Shown here: positions 48,327 through 58,469 of the stretch, one piece after another | How the letters are laid out: every line of letters begins with the position of its first letter | Position numbering within the stretch: position 1 is the first letter of the stretch | Source: an uncultured Carboxylicivirga sp. | GTDB lineage: Bacteria > Bacteroidota > Bacteroidia > Bacteroidales > Marinilabiliaceae | Length of the DNA: 64,000 nucleotides | Reading direction: 5' to 3' | NCBI GenBank assembly: GCA_947491945.1 | Contig: CANLLN010000017.1 | Coordinates: 43,043 to 107,042, forward strand | The notes under the pieces: model-generated | The model's input: the letters and a program-made list of their open reading frames with translations, nothing else | What the model was told of the DNA's origin: nothing | The model's database searches: none | Program-made: the position numbers and the translations under genes

Positions 48327-49337
48327 TTATCTTACGAGTCCCTCTTTAATCATATACTCGGCAATCTGCACAGCATTAAGGGCGGCTCCTTTCTTTATCT
48401 GATCGGAAACACACCAGAAGCTAAGGCCTTTCGGATTAGATAAATCCTGACGCACACGTCCTACAAACACCTCATCTTTACCGGCTAGAAAAAGAGGCAT
48501 CGGGTAATCTTTATTGGCAGGATCATCCATCAACACAACCCCCTCGGCCTTGGCAAAGGCATCTTTGGCCTGCTGCGGAGTAATGGCTTCCTCAGTTTCT
48601 ACCCATACCGCCTCGGAGTGCGCCCGCAGGATAGGCACTCGCACACACAAAGCACTAACCGCAATATCGCTGTGCATAATCTTGCGTGTTTCGTTATACA
48701 TCTTCATCTCCTCCTTGGTGTAGTCATTATCAGTGAATACATCCACCTGAGGAATAAGGTTCATGGCCAATTGGTACTGGAAAGCTTCCACATCAATCTT
48801 CTCGCCTTTAACAATGGCTTCGGTTTGCTTTTCCAGCTCCTGCATACCACTGGCTCCCGCACCGCTGGCCGCCTGATAAGTGGATACATGCACCCTTTTG
48901 ATGGGCGACAGGGCGTGCAAAGGCTGTAAGGCCACTACCATCTGTATGGTGGTGCAGTTGGGGTTGGCGATAATACGGCGGGGCGTATTCTTACAGTCCG
49001 CAGCATTTACCTCGGGCACCACAAGGGGCACATCTTCATCCATGCGGAAAGCACTGGAATTATCGATCATCAGCGTACCATGCTTAGTAATGGTATCGGC
49101 AAACTCTTTTGAGGTACCACCACCCGCCGATGTTAAGGCAATATCAATATCCTTAAAGTCATCATTATGCTGAAGCTCCTTTACCACTAATTCTTTTCCC
49201 TTAAAGGAAATTTTCTTTCCGGCACTGCGTTTCGAGCCGAATAAAACCAACTCATCCATCGGAAAGTTACGTTCTTCCAAAACCTTCAGAAACTCTTGTC
49301 CTACAGCGCCACTAGCACCAACGATTGCTACCTTCAT
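48327..49337 (-). CDS. asd: Aspartate-semialdehyde dehydrogenase
   Basis: This 336-residue cytoplasmic enzyme reduces aspartyl phosphate to aspartate semialdehyde with NADPH, feeding lysine, diaminopimelate, threonine and methionine synthesis. The N-terminal Rossmann motif [10 protein letters not shown] (7-16), nucleophile Cys128 in NPNCTTIQ and the substrate-binding region [16 protein letters not shown] are intact. Normal length, monocistronic, convergent with the cyclase gene. Confidence 0.97.
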   Translation of the reverse strand: MKVAIVGASGAVGQEFLKVLEERNFPMDELVLFGSKRSAGKKISFKGKELVVKELQHNDDFKDIDIALTSAGGGTSKEFADTITKHGTLMIDNSSAFRMDEDVPLVVPEVNAADCKNTPRRIIANPNCTTIQMVVALQPLHALSPIKRVHVSTYQAASGAGASGMQELEKQTEAIVKGEKIDVEAFQYQLAMNLIPQVDVFTDNDYTKEEMKMYNETRKIMHSDIAVSALCVRVPILRAHSEAVWVETEEAITPQQAKDAFAKAEGVVLMDDPANKDYPMPLFLAGKDEVFVGRVRQDLSNPKGLSFWCVSDQIKKGAALNAVQIAEYMIKEGLVR

Positions 49338-49514
49338 TTCGATACATTTAAATTAAGAGCACCCGCCCGGCAAAAACATTAAGGGGCACGCACTCAAGGG
49401 TGATATAACTTTACTTAGTAAGCAATTTGTGTTAAATTGTTTTGTGTTGGTGGATTGATCACTTGCTTACGTTTCAATACAAAAATAGAAATATTTACAT
49501 TAACCCTTAATCCA

Positions 49515-52349
49515 ATGCAACGAATTTTTACTCTTTTAATACTTCTGCCCTATTCACTTATGGCACAGCTCAACGAGTCATTTAACGATGGTGATTTCAC
49601 GGCCAACCCCACCTGGCAAGGCAACACAGCGCATTTTGTCATTAACAGCGACCTGCAGCTGCAATTAATGAACAAGGAGGCAGGTACCTCGTTCCTGTCA
49701 ACGCATAGCACTATTTCCGAAGAGGCCACTTGGGAGTTTCGCATCCGTATGAACTTTAACCCTTCGTCGGGCAATTATGCACGCGTGTACCTGATTAGTG
49801 ACATAGCAGATCTGCCTAATGCCACCCGCGCCATTTATGTTGAGCTGGGCAGTAGCGATGATAATATCTGCCTCTATGCCCTTGAAAACGGAAGAAATAC
49901 AAAAATTATTGAAGGACTTCCGGGTCGCCTCAACCAATCCAATGTCGAAGCCCTTGTACGCATCAGTCGAGAGGGTAATAACTGGCAACTACAATCATAC
50001 ATAGCAGACGAATGGCATGAGGAAGGCAGCGCTTCGTACCCCTTTCTGCATTCATCTAATTACTTTGGCATCTTCTGCCAATACACCACCACACGTGCCG
50101 ACAAATTCTATTTCGACGACCTGATGGTGAGCGGTCAGCCCTACAAGGATCAACACGCACCTTCCATCACTCATTTTGAAGTACTCAATGGCAGCAATAT
50201 GCTTATAAAGTTCGATGAAGCCCTCGACGCTAATCATGTTGAATCCGACAATTTCCGCATTAGCTCCAACGGACGTCATCCTTCAGCTATAAGCTATAAT
50301 AGCAACGAGCATAATATACAGTTGTATTTCTCGCCCCTGCTTGCCGACACACAAAAGGACAGCCTCATCATAATTAATATCAGCGATGAAGCGGGCAACA
50401 CCATGCCAAGAGCTGCCCTTCCCTACAGCTATGAACGCGTACGCTACCGCAGCCATCACCTCATCAACAGCAACACCCTGCAACTAGGCTTCACCAAGCA
50501 TGTTCCCATGGAGAACCTACGCAAAGCCACCCTCCTGATTAATAACACAGCTCCGCTTATAGATACGATCCGGGAGCTTGATGAGTATCACTACCACCTC
50601 ATTTTAGCCACACCATTACAGGAAAATAGCTACCACCAACTAACCGTTGAGCGCTGCGTTGATGCTGTTGGTGATACACTGCCACCACTGGATACCCAAA
50701 TCCTTTATCACGCACCTCAGCGTTTCGATGTGGTGCTTAACGAATGGATGGCCGATCCGACGCCTCCCATGGATCTGCCCGAAGAGGAGTATATTGAGAT
50801 CGTCAACAACACTGACTACCCCATCCCTCTGGCAGATTGGCAGATGATGATCAATGACAGGACCTGCACACTGCCCGACAGCATCCTTCAAGCTCAAAGC
50901 TATCTATGCCTGGTAGACGAAAGCCGTCAGGATGAGTGGCTCATTCCTCAAACCGTATTCGTATCGGACATGCCGTCATTGATTAACGCAGGCTTCACCA
51001 TGGCACTTCTGAGTCCTCAAAATCGTGTGATTGACGCTTTTCGTTACGAGCCCAACACCATCGGAAGCGAGGGTTTTAAAAAAGAAGGCGGATGGTCGGT
51101 TGAACGCACTGACGCCACCAACCATAGCGGCCATCCATCCAACTACGGATGGTGCATGGATTTAAGGGGCGGTACGCCCTCACTGCTTAATTCAACAGCA
51201 GTCGCCAATCCCGATACCACAATCCCGCAAATCAGCAACATTCAACTCCTTGAAAACCAGCGCCTGCAAATTGACTTTAGCGAGTGTATGCTTTTTGAAA
51301 ACGTAAATTATACCATTACCCCTGACCCGGGCGTAAGCCATCTCACCTACGATACGCTCTTGTTGCGCTCCCTCAAAATGCATTTTAACAAGCCTTTGAC
51401 ACCTAATACTGTTTACTTCCTAAGCGCGCTTAACATCAGCGATGTGTCGGGTAAGCAGCTATTATTAAACGACCCTCTGGCTTTTGGCAGGCCCGACACG
51501 CTGGCACCCGGCGATTTATTCATTAACGAAGTACTGTTTAACCCCTATCCTGATGGCGCCGATTTTGTGGAACTCTACAATGCATCTGATAAAATTATTG
51601 ATATGGCCACAGTATATCTGGCCACGATAGAAGCCGAAAACATAACGAGGCTTCATGCGATAGCAGGCCAACAACATCTCCTCATGCCAAAACACTACGT
51701 CGCCATCAGTACCGACATTGAGACCCTATGTACTTTTTACCACTGCGAACAAGCACAAGTGACAGAAGCTGCTTCCATGCCATCCTACCCTGATGACGAG
51801 GGGCGCGTTGTTCTTTGCAACAAGGCCGGCCTTATCATGGATGACTTTCACTACACCGACAAGATGCATTTTGAGTTGATCAAAGATACCGAGGGTGTTT
51901 CGCTGGAGCGCCTTAGCTGGGAATCTCCCACCCATGAAACCAACAACTGGCATTCGGCAGCTTCCACAGCGGGCTTCGCCACACCCGGCTACGCCAACTC
52001 CCAACAAGCGGGCGAGGAACCTTCGGGAAAACAGACCTTCAGCATTACGCCCGAGGTTTTTACGCCCGATGGCGATGGCAACGATGATTTTCTGATGCTT
52101 TACTACAATACAGATGAAACAGATGCCACAGCCACAGTGCGTATTTACAATGCGCGGGGACATGAAGTACGCTACCTGGTGAATAACCAAACCCTATCGG
52201 CTACAGGCTATTTCCGCTGGGACGGTTTAAATAATAAGGGTACTCAGCTGTCGCCGGGCATCTATATAGTATATTGCAGCCTTGTATATCCTTCCGGTGA
52301 AACAGTGCGTGAGAAGCTCAGCTGCGTCATTGCGGTTGATGCCCGATAA
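49515..52349 (+). CDS. Large secreted lamin-tail-domain protein
   Basis: 944 residues from ATG 49515, where a good signal peptide begins (ends YSLMAQ); the frame opens earlier at 49437 without signal character. An N-terminal jelly-roll (about 20-210) resembles concanavalin/CBM-like folds. Ig-like repeats follow, then two lamin-tail domains (about 410-540, NEWMADPTPP and EYIEIVNNTDYPIPLADWQ; about 665-790, INEVLFNPYPDGADFVELYN). The C-terminus is a FlgD/gliding-type Ig domain (FTPDGDGNDDF, then GLNNKGTQLSPGIYIVYC). Such proteins occur on the surface of Bacteroidota. Function unknown. Confidence 0.82.
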   Translation: MQRIFTLLILLPYSLMAQLNESFNDGDFTANPTWQGNTAHFVINSDLQLQLMNKEAGTSFLSTHSTISEEATWEFRIRMNFNPSSGNYARVYLISDIADLPNATRAIYVELGSSDDNICLYALENGRNTKIIEGLPGRLNQSNVEALVRISREGNNWQLQSYIADEWHEEGSASYPFLHSSNYFGIFCQYTTTRADKFYFDDLMVSGQPYKDQHAPSITHFEVLNGSNMLIKFDEALDANHVESDNFRISSNGRHPSAISYNSNEHNIQLYFSPLLADTQKDSLIIINISDEAGNTMPRAALPYSYERVRYRSHHLINSNTLQLGFTKHVPMENLRKATLLINNTAPLIDTIRELDEYHYHLILATPLQENSYHQLTVERCVDAVGDTLPPLDTQILYHAPQRFDVVLNEWMADPTPPMDLPEEEYIEIVNNTDYPIPLADWQMMINDRTCTLPDSILQAQSYLCLVDESRQDEWLIPQTVFVSDMPSLINAGFTMALLSPQNRVIDAFRYEPNTIGSEGFKKEGGWSVERTDATNHSGHPSNYGWCMDLRGGTPSLLNSTAVANPDTTIPQISNIQLLENQRLQIDFSECMLFENVNYTITPDPGVSHLTYDTLLLRSLKMHFNKPLTPNTVYFLSALNISDVSGKQLLLNDPLAFGRPDTLAPGDLFINEVLFNPYPDGADFVELYNASDKIIDMATVYLATIEAENITRLHAIAGQQHLLMPKHYVAISTDIETLCTFYHCEQAQVTEAASMPSYPDDEGRVVLCNKAGLIMDDFHYTDKMHFELIKDTEGVSLERLSWESPTHETNNWHSAASTAGFATPGYANSQQAGEEPSGKQTFSITPEVFTPDGDGNDDFLMLYYNTDETDATATVRIYNARGHEVRYLVNNQTLSATGYFRWDGLNNKGTQLSPGIYIVYCSLVYPSGETVREKLSCVIAVDAR

Positions 52350-52409
52350 AAAAACAGACATCGCAATTAGCATTAAGCTCTGAAAGTTCCATATTAACTA
52401 ACTATTTAC

Positions 52410-52451
52410 GGAACGGTTCCTTACAAGAGCCTTGTGATTGAGAACCGTTCC
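52410..52451. promoter_or_regulatory. Nested inverted repeat before the RDD gene
   Basis: Outer 10-bp arms GGAACGGTTC (52410-52419) and GAACCGTTCC (52442-52451) are perfect. An inner ACAAG/CTTGT hairpin lies at 52423-52435. It is 60 bp after the preceding stop. It may be a terminator without T run or a protein-binding site. Confidence 0.45.
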
Positions 52452-52537
52452 ATAAAACATCTTGAACGTTCTACCAGCTCATACAAGTCGTGTTAATTAT
52501 TTGTATTTTGCGCCTGCAAAAAATAAATAATATTGGC

Positions 52538-53119
52538 ATGAAGAGAGAAGATCGGCTTAAGTACTGTAAGGTTTGCAAACTCCGTCGTGTTTCGGATGAA
52601 AAAGGCATTATTTGTAGTCTTACCAATGCACCGGCTGCCTTTGACGTGGCTTGTACTTTATACCGTGAAGACCCTGAATTGGTAAAACAACATCGTCCAT
52701 CGGGACAAAGCCTGAAGGAGGCTCCCAAAATGAAGCGTCTGCTGAACCGCCTGATCGATGTGATTGGCTGTGCATTCACCCTGCTTATTCTGCTTAATAT
52801 TTACGAAGTAATAACCACATTTGGCGGATGGCCGGCCAGCCTATACCCCGATGAGGACCTGTTGCTTCATTATGCCTGGGCCTACCTGGCTACCTATCTT
52901 TACTATTTTATTTTTGAAGCAACAAGCGGACGCACACTGGGCAAACTCATTACCAATACCCGTGTAGTAAATGCGAGCGGACAGAAACCCGGTGCAGGCA
53001 GCATCGCTTTGCGAACCCTCTTGCGCTTTGTGCCTTTCGATGCCTTCTCTTTCTTACTGATTAACATCAGAGGCTGGCACGACGCATGGAGCAAGACCCG
53101 GGTGGTTGACAATCAGTAA
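52538..53119 (+). CDS. RDD-family membrane protein with N-terminal Cys motif
   Basis: The 193-residue protein starts at ATG 52538; the longer frame from 52490 has no support. The first 45 residues are soluble, with CKVCKLRR, then two more cysteines (IICS and VACTLY), a possible zinc site. Residues 65-190 form the RDD domain with three membrane helices, the RLIDVIG opening giving the Arg-Asp pair, and TSGRTLGKLITNTRVVNASG. Function of RDD proteins is mostly unknown; some take part in sodium or solute transport. Confidence 0.85.
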   Translation: MKREDRLKYCKVCKLRRVSDEKGIICSLTNAPAAFDVACTLYREDPELVKQHRPSGQSLKEAPKMKRLLNRLIDVIGCAFTLLILLNIYEVITTFGGWPASLYPDEDLLLHYAWAYLATYLYYFIFEATSGRTLGKLITNTRVVNASGQKPGAGSIALRTLLRFVPFDAFSFLLINIRGWHDAWSKTRVVDNQ

Positions 53120-53132
53120 TTTGCACATTAAG

Positions 53133-54401
53133 TTACCACTTTTCCCAGTGAATAGTTGTCTCATCCCATTTATCTTTGGGCTGATCCTCGCCGGTTGGGT
53201 ATCCTACGGCAATCACATTAAGGGGAATGGCTGACTCGGGAATATTTAACAGACCTGTCACCGTTTCTATGCGCGCCTGACGCGGGTAAACGCCTGTCCA
53301 TACGGCACCTAGTCCCATGCTCTCGGCTGCCAACAGTATATTCTGGGTGGCAGCTGAGCAATCCTGAATCCAATATTGCTGCACTTCTCCATCCAGGGTT
53401 TTGTTCAGATCGCCGCACACCACAATGGCCGCCGTGGCCTGATAGAGCATTTTACCATAAGGCAAAGCAGCCGCCAGGCTATCGAGCAGTGCCCGCTCCT
53501 GCACCACCACAAAAGCCCAGGGACGCTTATCCATGGCTGTGGGTGCGGCCATGCCTGCCCTTAGCAACTCATTCAGCTGTCCCTTACTCACAACTCTGGA
53601 AGTATAATGTCGTACACTCTTTCGATTATAAATACTTGAAAGTGTAGAATTAGCATACCGGGTAGCAGGCATATCAGGCTCCATATCATCTTTAAAAACC
53701 TTATAAATATCCGAGGGTTTAGCCAGGCGCTGTCCATAGCCATAATAATATTCATGGCTGAAAATAACAGGTTGCATTTGCTCAATATCAATATGCCCAT
53801 TTTGTTTGATCAAATGCTCATCCACCTTAGTATCAATAATCCTTCCAATAAACTGCGTGTGCGAGCCCAAATCAATGGCCTCGGTAACTTCACATTCAAT
53901 TACAAGCGGAAACTCACCAATATAAGGTGCGTCAACATGGCTTCCTTTAACAGCTGTGAGCCCTAATTTTTTAAATTTGTCTTCATCGTAGCCCGACACA
54001 GTCCCTACATAATCCATCTCTGCAACATAGCTGGCCGATGGCACATTAATGGTAAAAGCTTTAGTGGCCATAATATTCTCATAGCTCTTGCGCGAAGCTC
54101 GGATGGAAACGCCAACACTCAAAGGGTCGGAGTTGACAATACCTGCCCAGGCAGCCGTCATAATATTGGGCGTACCATCATTGCCATAGGAGCCAATTAC
54201 CAGCGCAGGTTTGGGCATAATATAACTTTTGGGTCCCAGCGAGCGCTTTTCAGAAGCCACGGTATCGCCTAACGAAACATAGCTGCTGCCATTAGCAGAT
54301 TGTACTTTGGGGGCAGGTATTTTCTGATTACTGACCTGATAAACCAGTACCACGATGATAGCGGCCAAAAAAACATTCAATAGCGTTGATTTATTTCGCA
54401 T
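53133..54401 (-). CDS. Membrane-anchored flavin reductase-nitroreductase fusion
   Basis: The 422-residue protein has an N-terminal membrane helix (about 7-24). Residues 60-235 form a flavin-reductase-like split barrel (KPALVIGSYGNDGTPNIMTA, then RKSYENI). Residues 255-422 form a nitroreductase domain (SIYNRKSVRHYTSR, APTAMDKRPWAFVVV, GLGAVWTGVYP). Both domains normally bind FMN. The helix without a strong cytoplasmic signal suggests that both domains face the periplasm, which is unusual. The next gene, five bp downstream on the same strand (reading order: 55561 to 54407, then this gene), codes a flavinylated Fe-S membrane protein, so the two probably form an electron-transfer pair. Acceptor unknown. 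Confidence 0.85.
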   Translation of the reverse strand: MRNKSTLLNVFLAAIIVVLVYQVSNQKIPAPKVQSANGSSYVSLGDTVASEKRSLGPKSYIMPKPALVIGSYGNDGTPNIMTAAWAGIVNSDPLSVGVSIRASRKSYENIMATKAFTINVPSASYVAEMDYVGTVSGYDEDKFKKLGLTAVKGSHVDAPYIGEFPLVIECEVTEAIDLGSHTQFIGRIIDTKVDEHLIKQNGHIDIEQMQPVIFSHEYYYGYGQRLAKPSDIYKVFKDDMEPDMPATRYANSTLSSIYNRKSVRHYTSRVVSKGQLNELLRAGMAAPTAMDKRPWAFVVVQERALLDSLAAALPYGKMLYQATAAIVVCGDLNKTLDGEVQQYWIQDCSAATQNILLAAESMGLGAVWTGVYPRQARIETVTGLLNIPESAIPLNVIAVGYPTGEDQPKDKWDETTIHWEKW

Positions 54402-54406
54402 AGCAT

Positions 54407-55561
54407 TTATGTTTTACGCTTTTTGTGCAAAGCAGGTATCGTATTTAACAAACATCCGGTTGGGCATAGCTGACACCAGGGCCGGTGAAAAAACAAAGAC
54501 AGAATAACAATCAGAGCAGCTGCTGCCAATAACCATACGGAAGCCACCTGATAGGAAAATGCCATAAACGGCTCCAGGTGGGCCAAAGGCAAACTGTAGC
54601 CTATAATTAATCCGGCAGCAATCAGGCTCAAGTATATGAGTCGGATATTGAATACCGAAACTTTCAGATTTAAGGCTCGCTTTTTAAAGGGTGACAGACG
54701 AGCGGTGAGTATCTGCACAGCACCCATGGGACACAAGTAGGTGCAATAATAATTTTTGTACCCTCGAAGGGCTAATACAAGCGTGAGCAACAAGATGATG
54801 ATAAGCTCCCAGTTACTTTGCCACGAGAGGCTACTGCTTAGCCATACGTGAAGCAACTCCAGTGACAACATCTTATTGAGCCACAGCCCCATCACCAGAA
54901 CAACCCCGCCCAGATAGTAGATGTATAATTTCCGGAAGCGCTTACGAAACATCATCAGTAAAGAAAAAGCAATCAGCAACAGCATGGCAAAAAGCTGAAG
55001 CACACGCATCACAGAGATGTTCATACCGCTCGATGCAGTATTTAGATGCTCATTAACCGTGCTACGAAAGGTACGGATAATGGCCTGACTACTTTTGGTG
55101 GCACCACTAACCGCATCTACCTCAAAGCTGCTTAACAAGGTATCAAGAGGTAGCTGATTCCAGCTATCCAGCAATCCTTTTTTTTGCAGATGCTTGATGA
55201 AATCACCCGTTTCATTGTGTTTTAATAGATGTACTGCGGTCACGATTTTGTCCGTGTTTAAGGCGATGAGAATAGGTACCGCACCGCCATACCCCTGATC
55301 ACTTACTTCAAAATCGGACGAAACAAGTGCATAACCCAATAAACGATCATCCTTATCATAAACAGAAAGGCTATTGTCTGATTCTTTATCGAAACCAGAT
55401 GCCTTAGGAAATACCGTTTGAACATCCGTCATTGTATAGAGAGGTGCTTCATTGGGTTTTAACCACTCGAAGGTAGCGCCACCTCGTATGGCTACTGCCA
55501 GTAAGAGCAGCGCAATAATAAGTAGGTTGTAAATACTTTTCAGCCTTTTATCACCATCCAT
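54407..55561 (-). CDS. NosR/RnfG-like flavinylated Fe-S membrane protein
   Basis: This 384-residue inner-membrane protein starts with one helix (about 11-27), then a periplasmic FMN-binding domain (about 85-180) with the flavinylation motif DAVSGATKSS; Thr155 is the expected covalent FMN site, made by an ApbE enzyme not in this window. About five helices follow. Two cysteine motifs, CTYLCPMG and CQLCPTGC, are of the NosR/NapH-type [4Fe-4S] pattern. Such proteins move electrons between the membrane and extracytoplasmic flavin. It is first in a two-gene operon with the flavin reductase-nitroreductase fusion. Confidence 0.87.
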   Translation of the reverse strand: MDGDKRLKSIYNLLIIALLLLAVAIRGGATFEWLKPNEAPLYTMTDVQTVFPKASGFDKESDNSLSVYDKDDRLLGYALVSSDFEVSDQGYGGAVPILIALNTDKIVTAVHLLKHNETGDFIKHLQKKGLLDSWNQLPLDTLLSSFEVDAVSGATKSSQAIIRTFRSTVNEHLNTASSGMNISVMRVLQLFAMLLLIAFSLLMMFRKRFRKLYIYYLGGVVLVMGLWLNKMLSLELLHVWLSSSLSWQSNWELIIILLLTLVLALRGYKNYYCTYLCPMGAVQILTARLSPFKKRALNLKVSVFNIRLIYLSLIAAGLIIGYSLPLAHLEPFMAFSYQVASVWLLAAAALIVILSLFFHRPWCQLCPTGCLLNTIPALHKKRKT

Positions 55562-55742
55562 CCTGTTAATTTTTAAATGACGAAAATAACAGAAGCGGAG
55601 TGTCCTTGCAAATAGGAACTGTTAATAGTACCATTTCTGTAATATTCTGCCTTTGTTTGGCAGAAAGATGTAATGCGCTGCATTATAAGCATCATAGAAT
55701 TTATGCGAATCAATAGTTGAAACCTGCTTAATATAAACCTTC

Positions 55743-55915
55743 AACCCATATAAGGGTTGTTTTCTCACCCTATTCATAACCCCCCGCTTCGCACAGGGCT
55801 ATTATTGTTAATGTCCTACGGACATTTTTTTTGCCCGAAGGGATTTAATTTCAATAGCCATGGGGGCAACCCATGGTAAATAAATATGTTACAAACAGAA
55901 CCCCGGTGTGGGTTC
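55743..55915. repeat. REP-like cluster of short palindromes
   Basis: Several short hairpins are packed together: AACCC/GGGTT (55743-55758), ATGTCC/GGACAT (55811-55825), CCATGGG/CCCATGG (55858-55876) and GAACCC/GGGTTC (55898-55915), with a GCCCGAAGGG motif at about 55833. The string looks like the repetitive extragenic palindrome clusters common in Bacteroidota. No RAYT-type transposase gene is near. Confidence 0.5.
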
Positions 55916-56090
55916 GACTATTGATTCGCATAACTTATAAAAGACTTGTCCCCCAAAGAAAAGGGGAACCGGTTTATCAGCTTGTTTAAGGTATAACACT
56001 CGGGGGGATTGAATAACTGTCCACAGATTCACACAGACTTCAAGAGAAAAATATAAGCGCTTAGGTTTATCAATTTCGCCGGCTAACTTG
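55916..56090. other. Rest of intergenic region after GH92
   Basis: Between the REP-like cluster and the GH92 terminator no gene is supported. The short frames here have no homology-like features. Confidence 0.4.
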
Positions 56091-56093
56091 AAC

Positions 56094-56150
56094 GAAAAAA
56101 GGAAGTCCGAAAACTCAAATATCATCGTGATACTTAAACTTCGGACTTCC
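56094..56150 (-). terminator. Intrinsic terminator of the GH92 gene
   Basis: On the minus strand GGAAGTCCGAA pairs with TTCGGACTTCC (11 bp, 56140-56150 with 56101-56111) around a loop that itself holds a TATCA/TGATA hairpin, followed by TTTTTT. It lies about 25 bp after the GH92 stop. Confidence 0.85.
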
Positions 56151-56174
56151 TCCTGTTATTTATTAATCGTACTT

Positions 56175-58433
56175 CTAGCGCGTCATGGAGGGTGGCAAAT
56201 CAGAGGTTCCCCAGGCATCATTGGGTTGATTCCCCATCACCAGTTTAAGCTGACCTCCCTGAAGCAGATCGGCATGGGAAAACCACGAACGCTGCATGGC
56301 CTTACCATTGAGTGTAGCCGACTGAATGTAGATATTCTCAGGCGAATTGTTCTCAGCTGTAATGGTAAAAGTCTTCCCGTTTGCAAGGCTGACGCTAACC
56401 TCATCAAACAGTGGAGATCCCAGTATGTAGTTGCCATCGGCCGGATTCACCGGATAGAATCCCATGGAGCTGAGCACATACCAGGCCGACATCTGTCCGC
56501 AGTCTTCATTACCACAGAGGCCGTCTACTTCCGTAGTATACATGGTGCGCAGTATTTCATTCACACGTTCTGCAGTTTTCCAGGGCATGCCCACATAGTT
56601 ATAAGCATAGGCCACGTGGTGGCTGGGCTCGTTACCGTGGGCATACTGACCTATCAAACCGCTGATATCAGGCGACGCATTTTCACCCTTTACCGCTGCC
56701 TCGATGGTGAACAGTGAATCCAGCTTGGTAACGAAGGCATCTTTACCGCCGTGTAGCTTCACAAGGCCATTCATATCATGGGGCACAAACCATGAGTATT
56801 GCCAGGCATTGCCTTCCACATACTCATCCTCACGGTGTGATGAGAACAAAGGATCAAATTCCTTTTTCCATTGGCCATTGGCCAGCTTACCGCGCATAAA
56901 GCCAGTGGTGGCATCAAAATGATTCTGATAGAAGGCCGCCCTTTCCATAAAGGTATTATACACCTCATCGTTACCCAGAGACTTGGCCATCTGTGCAATG
57001 CACCAATCGTCGTAGGCATATTCAAGCGCCTTGGACACGGATTCATTCTCCAGATCGGCCGGCAGGTATCCATGCTTTCTGTAATGCGGAAGACCGGCTA
57101 AATCAGAATTGGCGCTGGTCACCATGGCCTCCAGCAAGGCATCGCCATCCATATCGCTGATGAGACCCTTTTGCCAGGCATCGGCAATTACCGGAATGGC
57201 ATGATAGCCAATCATGCAGTTGGTTTCGTTGCCCACCAGCTCCCACACGGGCAACAGTCCGCTTTCGCGATAGATGGCCATAAACGATTCAACAAAATCG
57301 CGCACCTTATCCTGTTGCACAATAGTAAACAAAGGATGACTGGCACGGAAAGTATCCCACAGTGAAAATACCGTGTAACGATCGAAGCCCTCGGCTTTAT
57401 TCACCTTACCATTCAATCCTTTGTATTCACCATTATGATCGCTGTGCGTAAAAGGAGCAATCATACTATGATACAAGGCCGTGTAAAAGATGGTTTTCAC
57501 ATCTTCTTCGGGCGATGTTACTTTAATCTTCTGCAGCTCGTCCTCCCAAACATTAGCTGCCAGCTGACGCTGTGCATCAAAGTCCCAACCGGGTATCTCC
57601 TTCTCAATACTCATGCGCGCTCCATCAATACTGGCCGATGACAACCCAACTTTAAGCAACAAAGGCTTAGCATTGGAAGTATCAAAGGATAATGAGGCCC
57701 TTACATCAGTACCTTTAAGGCTGCTTTGATCCAGCAGAGCACCCCCCTTAATCACCTGAAAAGCACTGACCGGCTCGCTGGTCTCGATGACGAAATACAG
57801 ATTTTGCTCACTCGCCCATCCCGAAGACATGCGGTAACCCACAAAACGCGTTGGCGACTCCTGCTCAATATAGGTATCCGTTGCCCTATCCCAGTTGATG
57901 GCATGCCCCAGATCCACAATCACAGAACGTGCATCGCCGGAACCAAAGGTGTAACGGTGCATCCCTACGCGCTTGCTGGCCGTGAGCTCAACTTTAATCC
58001 CGCTATTAAGCAGATCAACAGCATAATAACCGGGCTGGGCCCACTCTTTATCGTGGCTATAAGTACCCTTATAATTTTGGAGAAAATTCTTTCCCCCACC
58101 GATAGTATCCGATGCTACACTTTTATTACTGGGCAGTATCAGCAGATCAGCCAGATCGCCTATACCGGTGCCACTCAGGCACTGATGGGCAAAACCCACG
58201 AGCTCGCTGGACGAGGTATGATAACCACTCACCCAGTCCCAGCCACTCACCCCGTTAACAGGGCTTAGCTGCACCATGCCAAAGGGCGTAGTGGCACCAG
58301 GGAATACATGGCCATGGCCACCGGTGCCAATAAAGGGATCGACGTAATCAACAAGTTGCTCCTCGTTATTATCAGCCTGACAAGCACCCAAGACACCGGC
58401 AAGTAGTACTATTGCTAAAATTTTATACTTCAT
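56175..58433 (-). CDS. GH92 alpha-mannosidase lipoprotein
   Basis: The 752-residue lipoprotein (lipobox VLGAC, Cys18) has the GH92 N-terminal beta-sandwich opening VDPFIGTGGHGHVFPGATTPF and an (alpha/alpha)6 catalytic domain. Glu602 in HGNEPSHH is the acid and Asp644 in GNEDCGQMSAWY the likely base; a calcium ion is needed in this family. GH92 enzymes are inverting exo-alpha-mannosidases, often alpha-1,2. It lies 36 bp downstream of the ROK kinase gene and shares its operon, which couples mannose (or other hexose) release to phosphorylation. Confidence 0.95.
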   Translation of the reverse strand: MKYKILAIVLLAGVLGACQADNNEEQLVDYVDPFIGTGGHGHVFPGATTPFGMVQLSPVNGVSGWDWVSGYHTSSSELVGFAHQCLSGTGIGDLADLLILPSNKSVASDTIGGGKNFLQNYKGTYSHDKEWAQPGYYAVDLLNSGIKVELTASKRVGMHRYTFGSGDARSVIVDLGHAINWDRATDTYIEQESPTRFVGYRMSSGWASEQNLYFVIETSEPVSAFQVIKGGALLDQSSLKGTDVRASLSFDTSNAKPLLLKVGLSSASIDGARMSIEKEIPGWDFDAQRQLAANVWEDELQKIKVTSPEEDVKTIFYTALYHSMIAPFTHSDHNGEYKGLNGKVNKAEGFDRYTVFSLWDTFRASHPLFTIVQQDKVRDFVESFMAIYRESGLLPVWELVGNETNCMIGYHAIPVIADAWQKGLISDMDGDALLEAMVTSANSDLAGLPHYRKHGYLPADLENESVSKALEYAYDDWCIAQMAKSLGNDEVYNTFMERAAFYQNHFDATTGFMRGKLANGQWKKEFDPLFSSHREDEYVEGNAWQYSWFVPHDMNGLVKLHGGKDAFVTKLDSLFTIEAAVKGENASPDISGLIGQYAHGNEPSHHVAYAYNYVGMPWKTAERVNEILRTMYTTEVDGLCGNEDCGQMSAWYVLSSMGFYPVNPADGNYILGSPLFDEVSVSLANGKTFTITAENNSPENIYIQSATLNGKAMQRSWFSHADLLQGGQLKLVMGNQPNDAWGTSDLPPSMTR

Positions 58434-58469
58434 TTTACTTAATTTTAAGTAGATTGATACGATTACTCG

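Noticed and set aside
57726..58268. 180-codon plus-strand frame inside GH92
   Set aside because: It is a shadow frame opposite a clear GH92 gene, with no start signal or family features.
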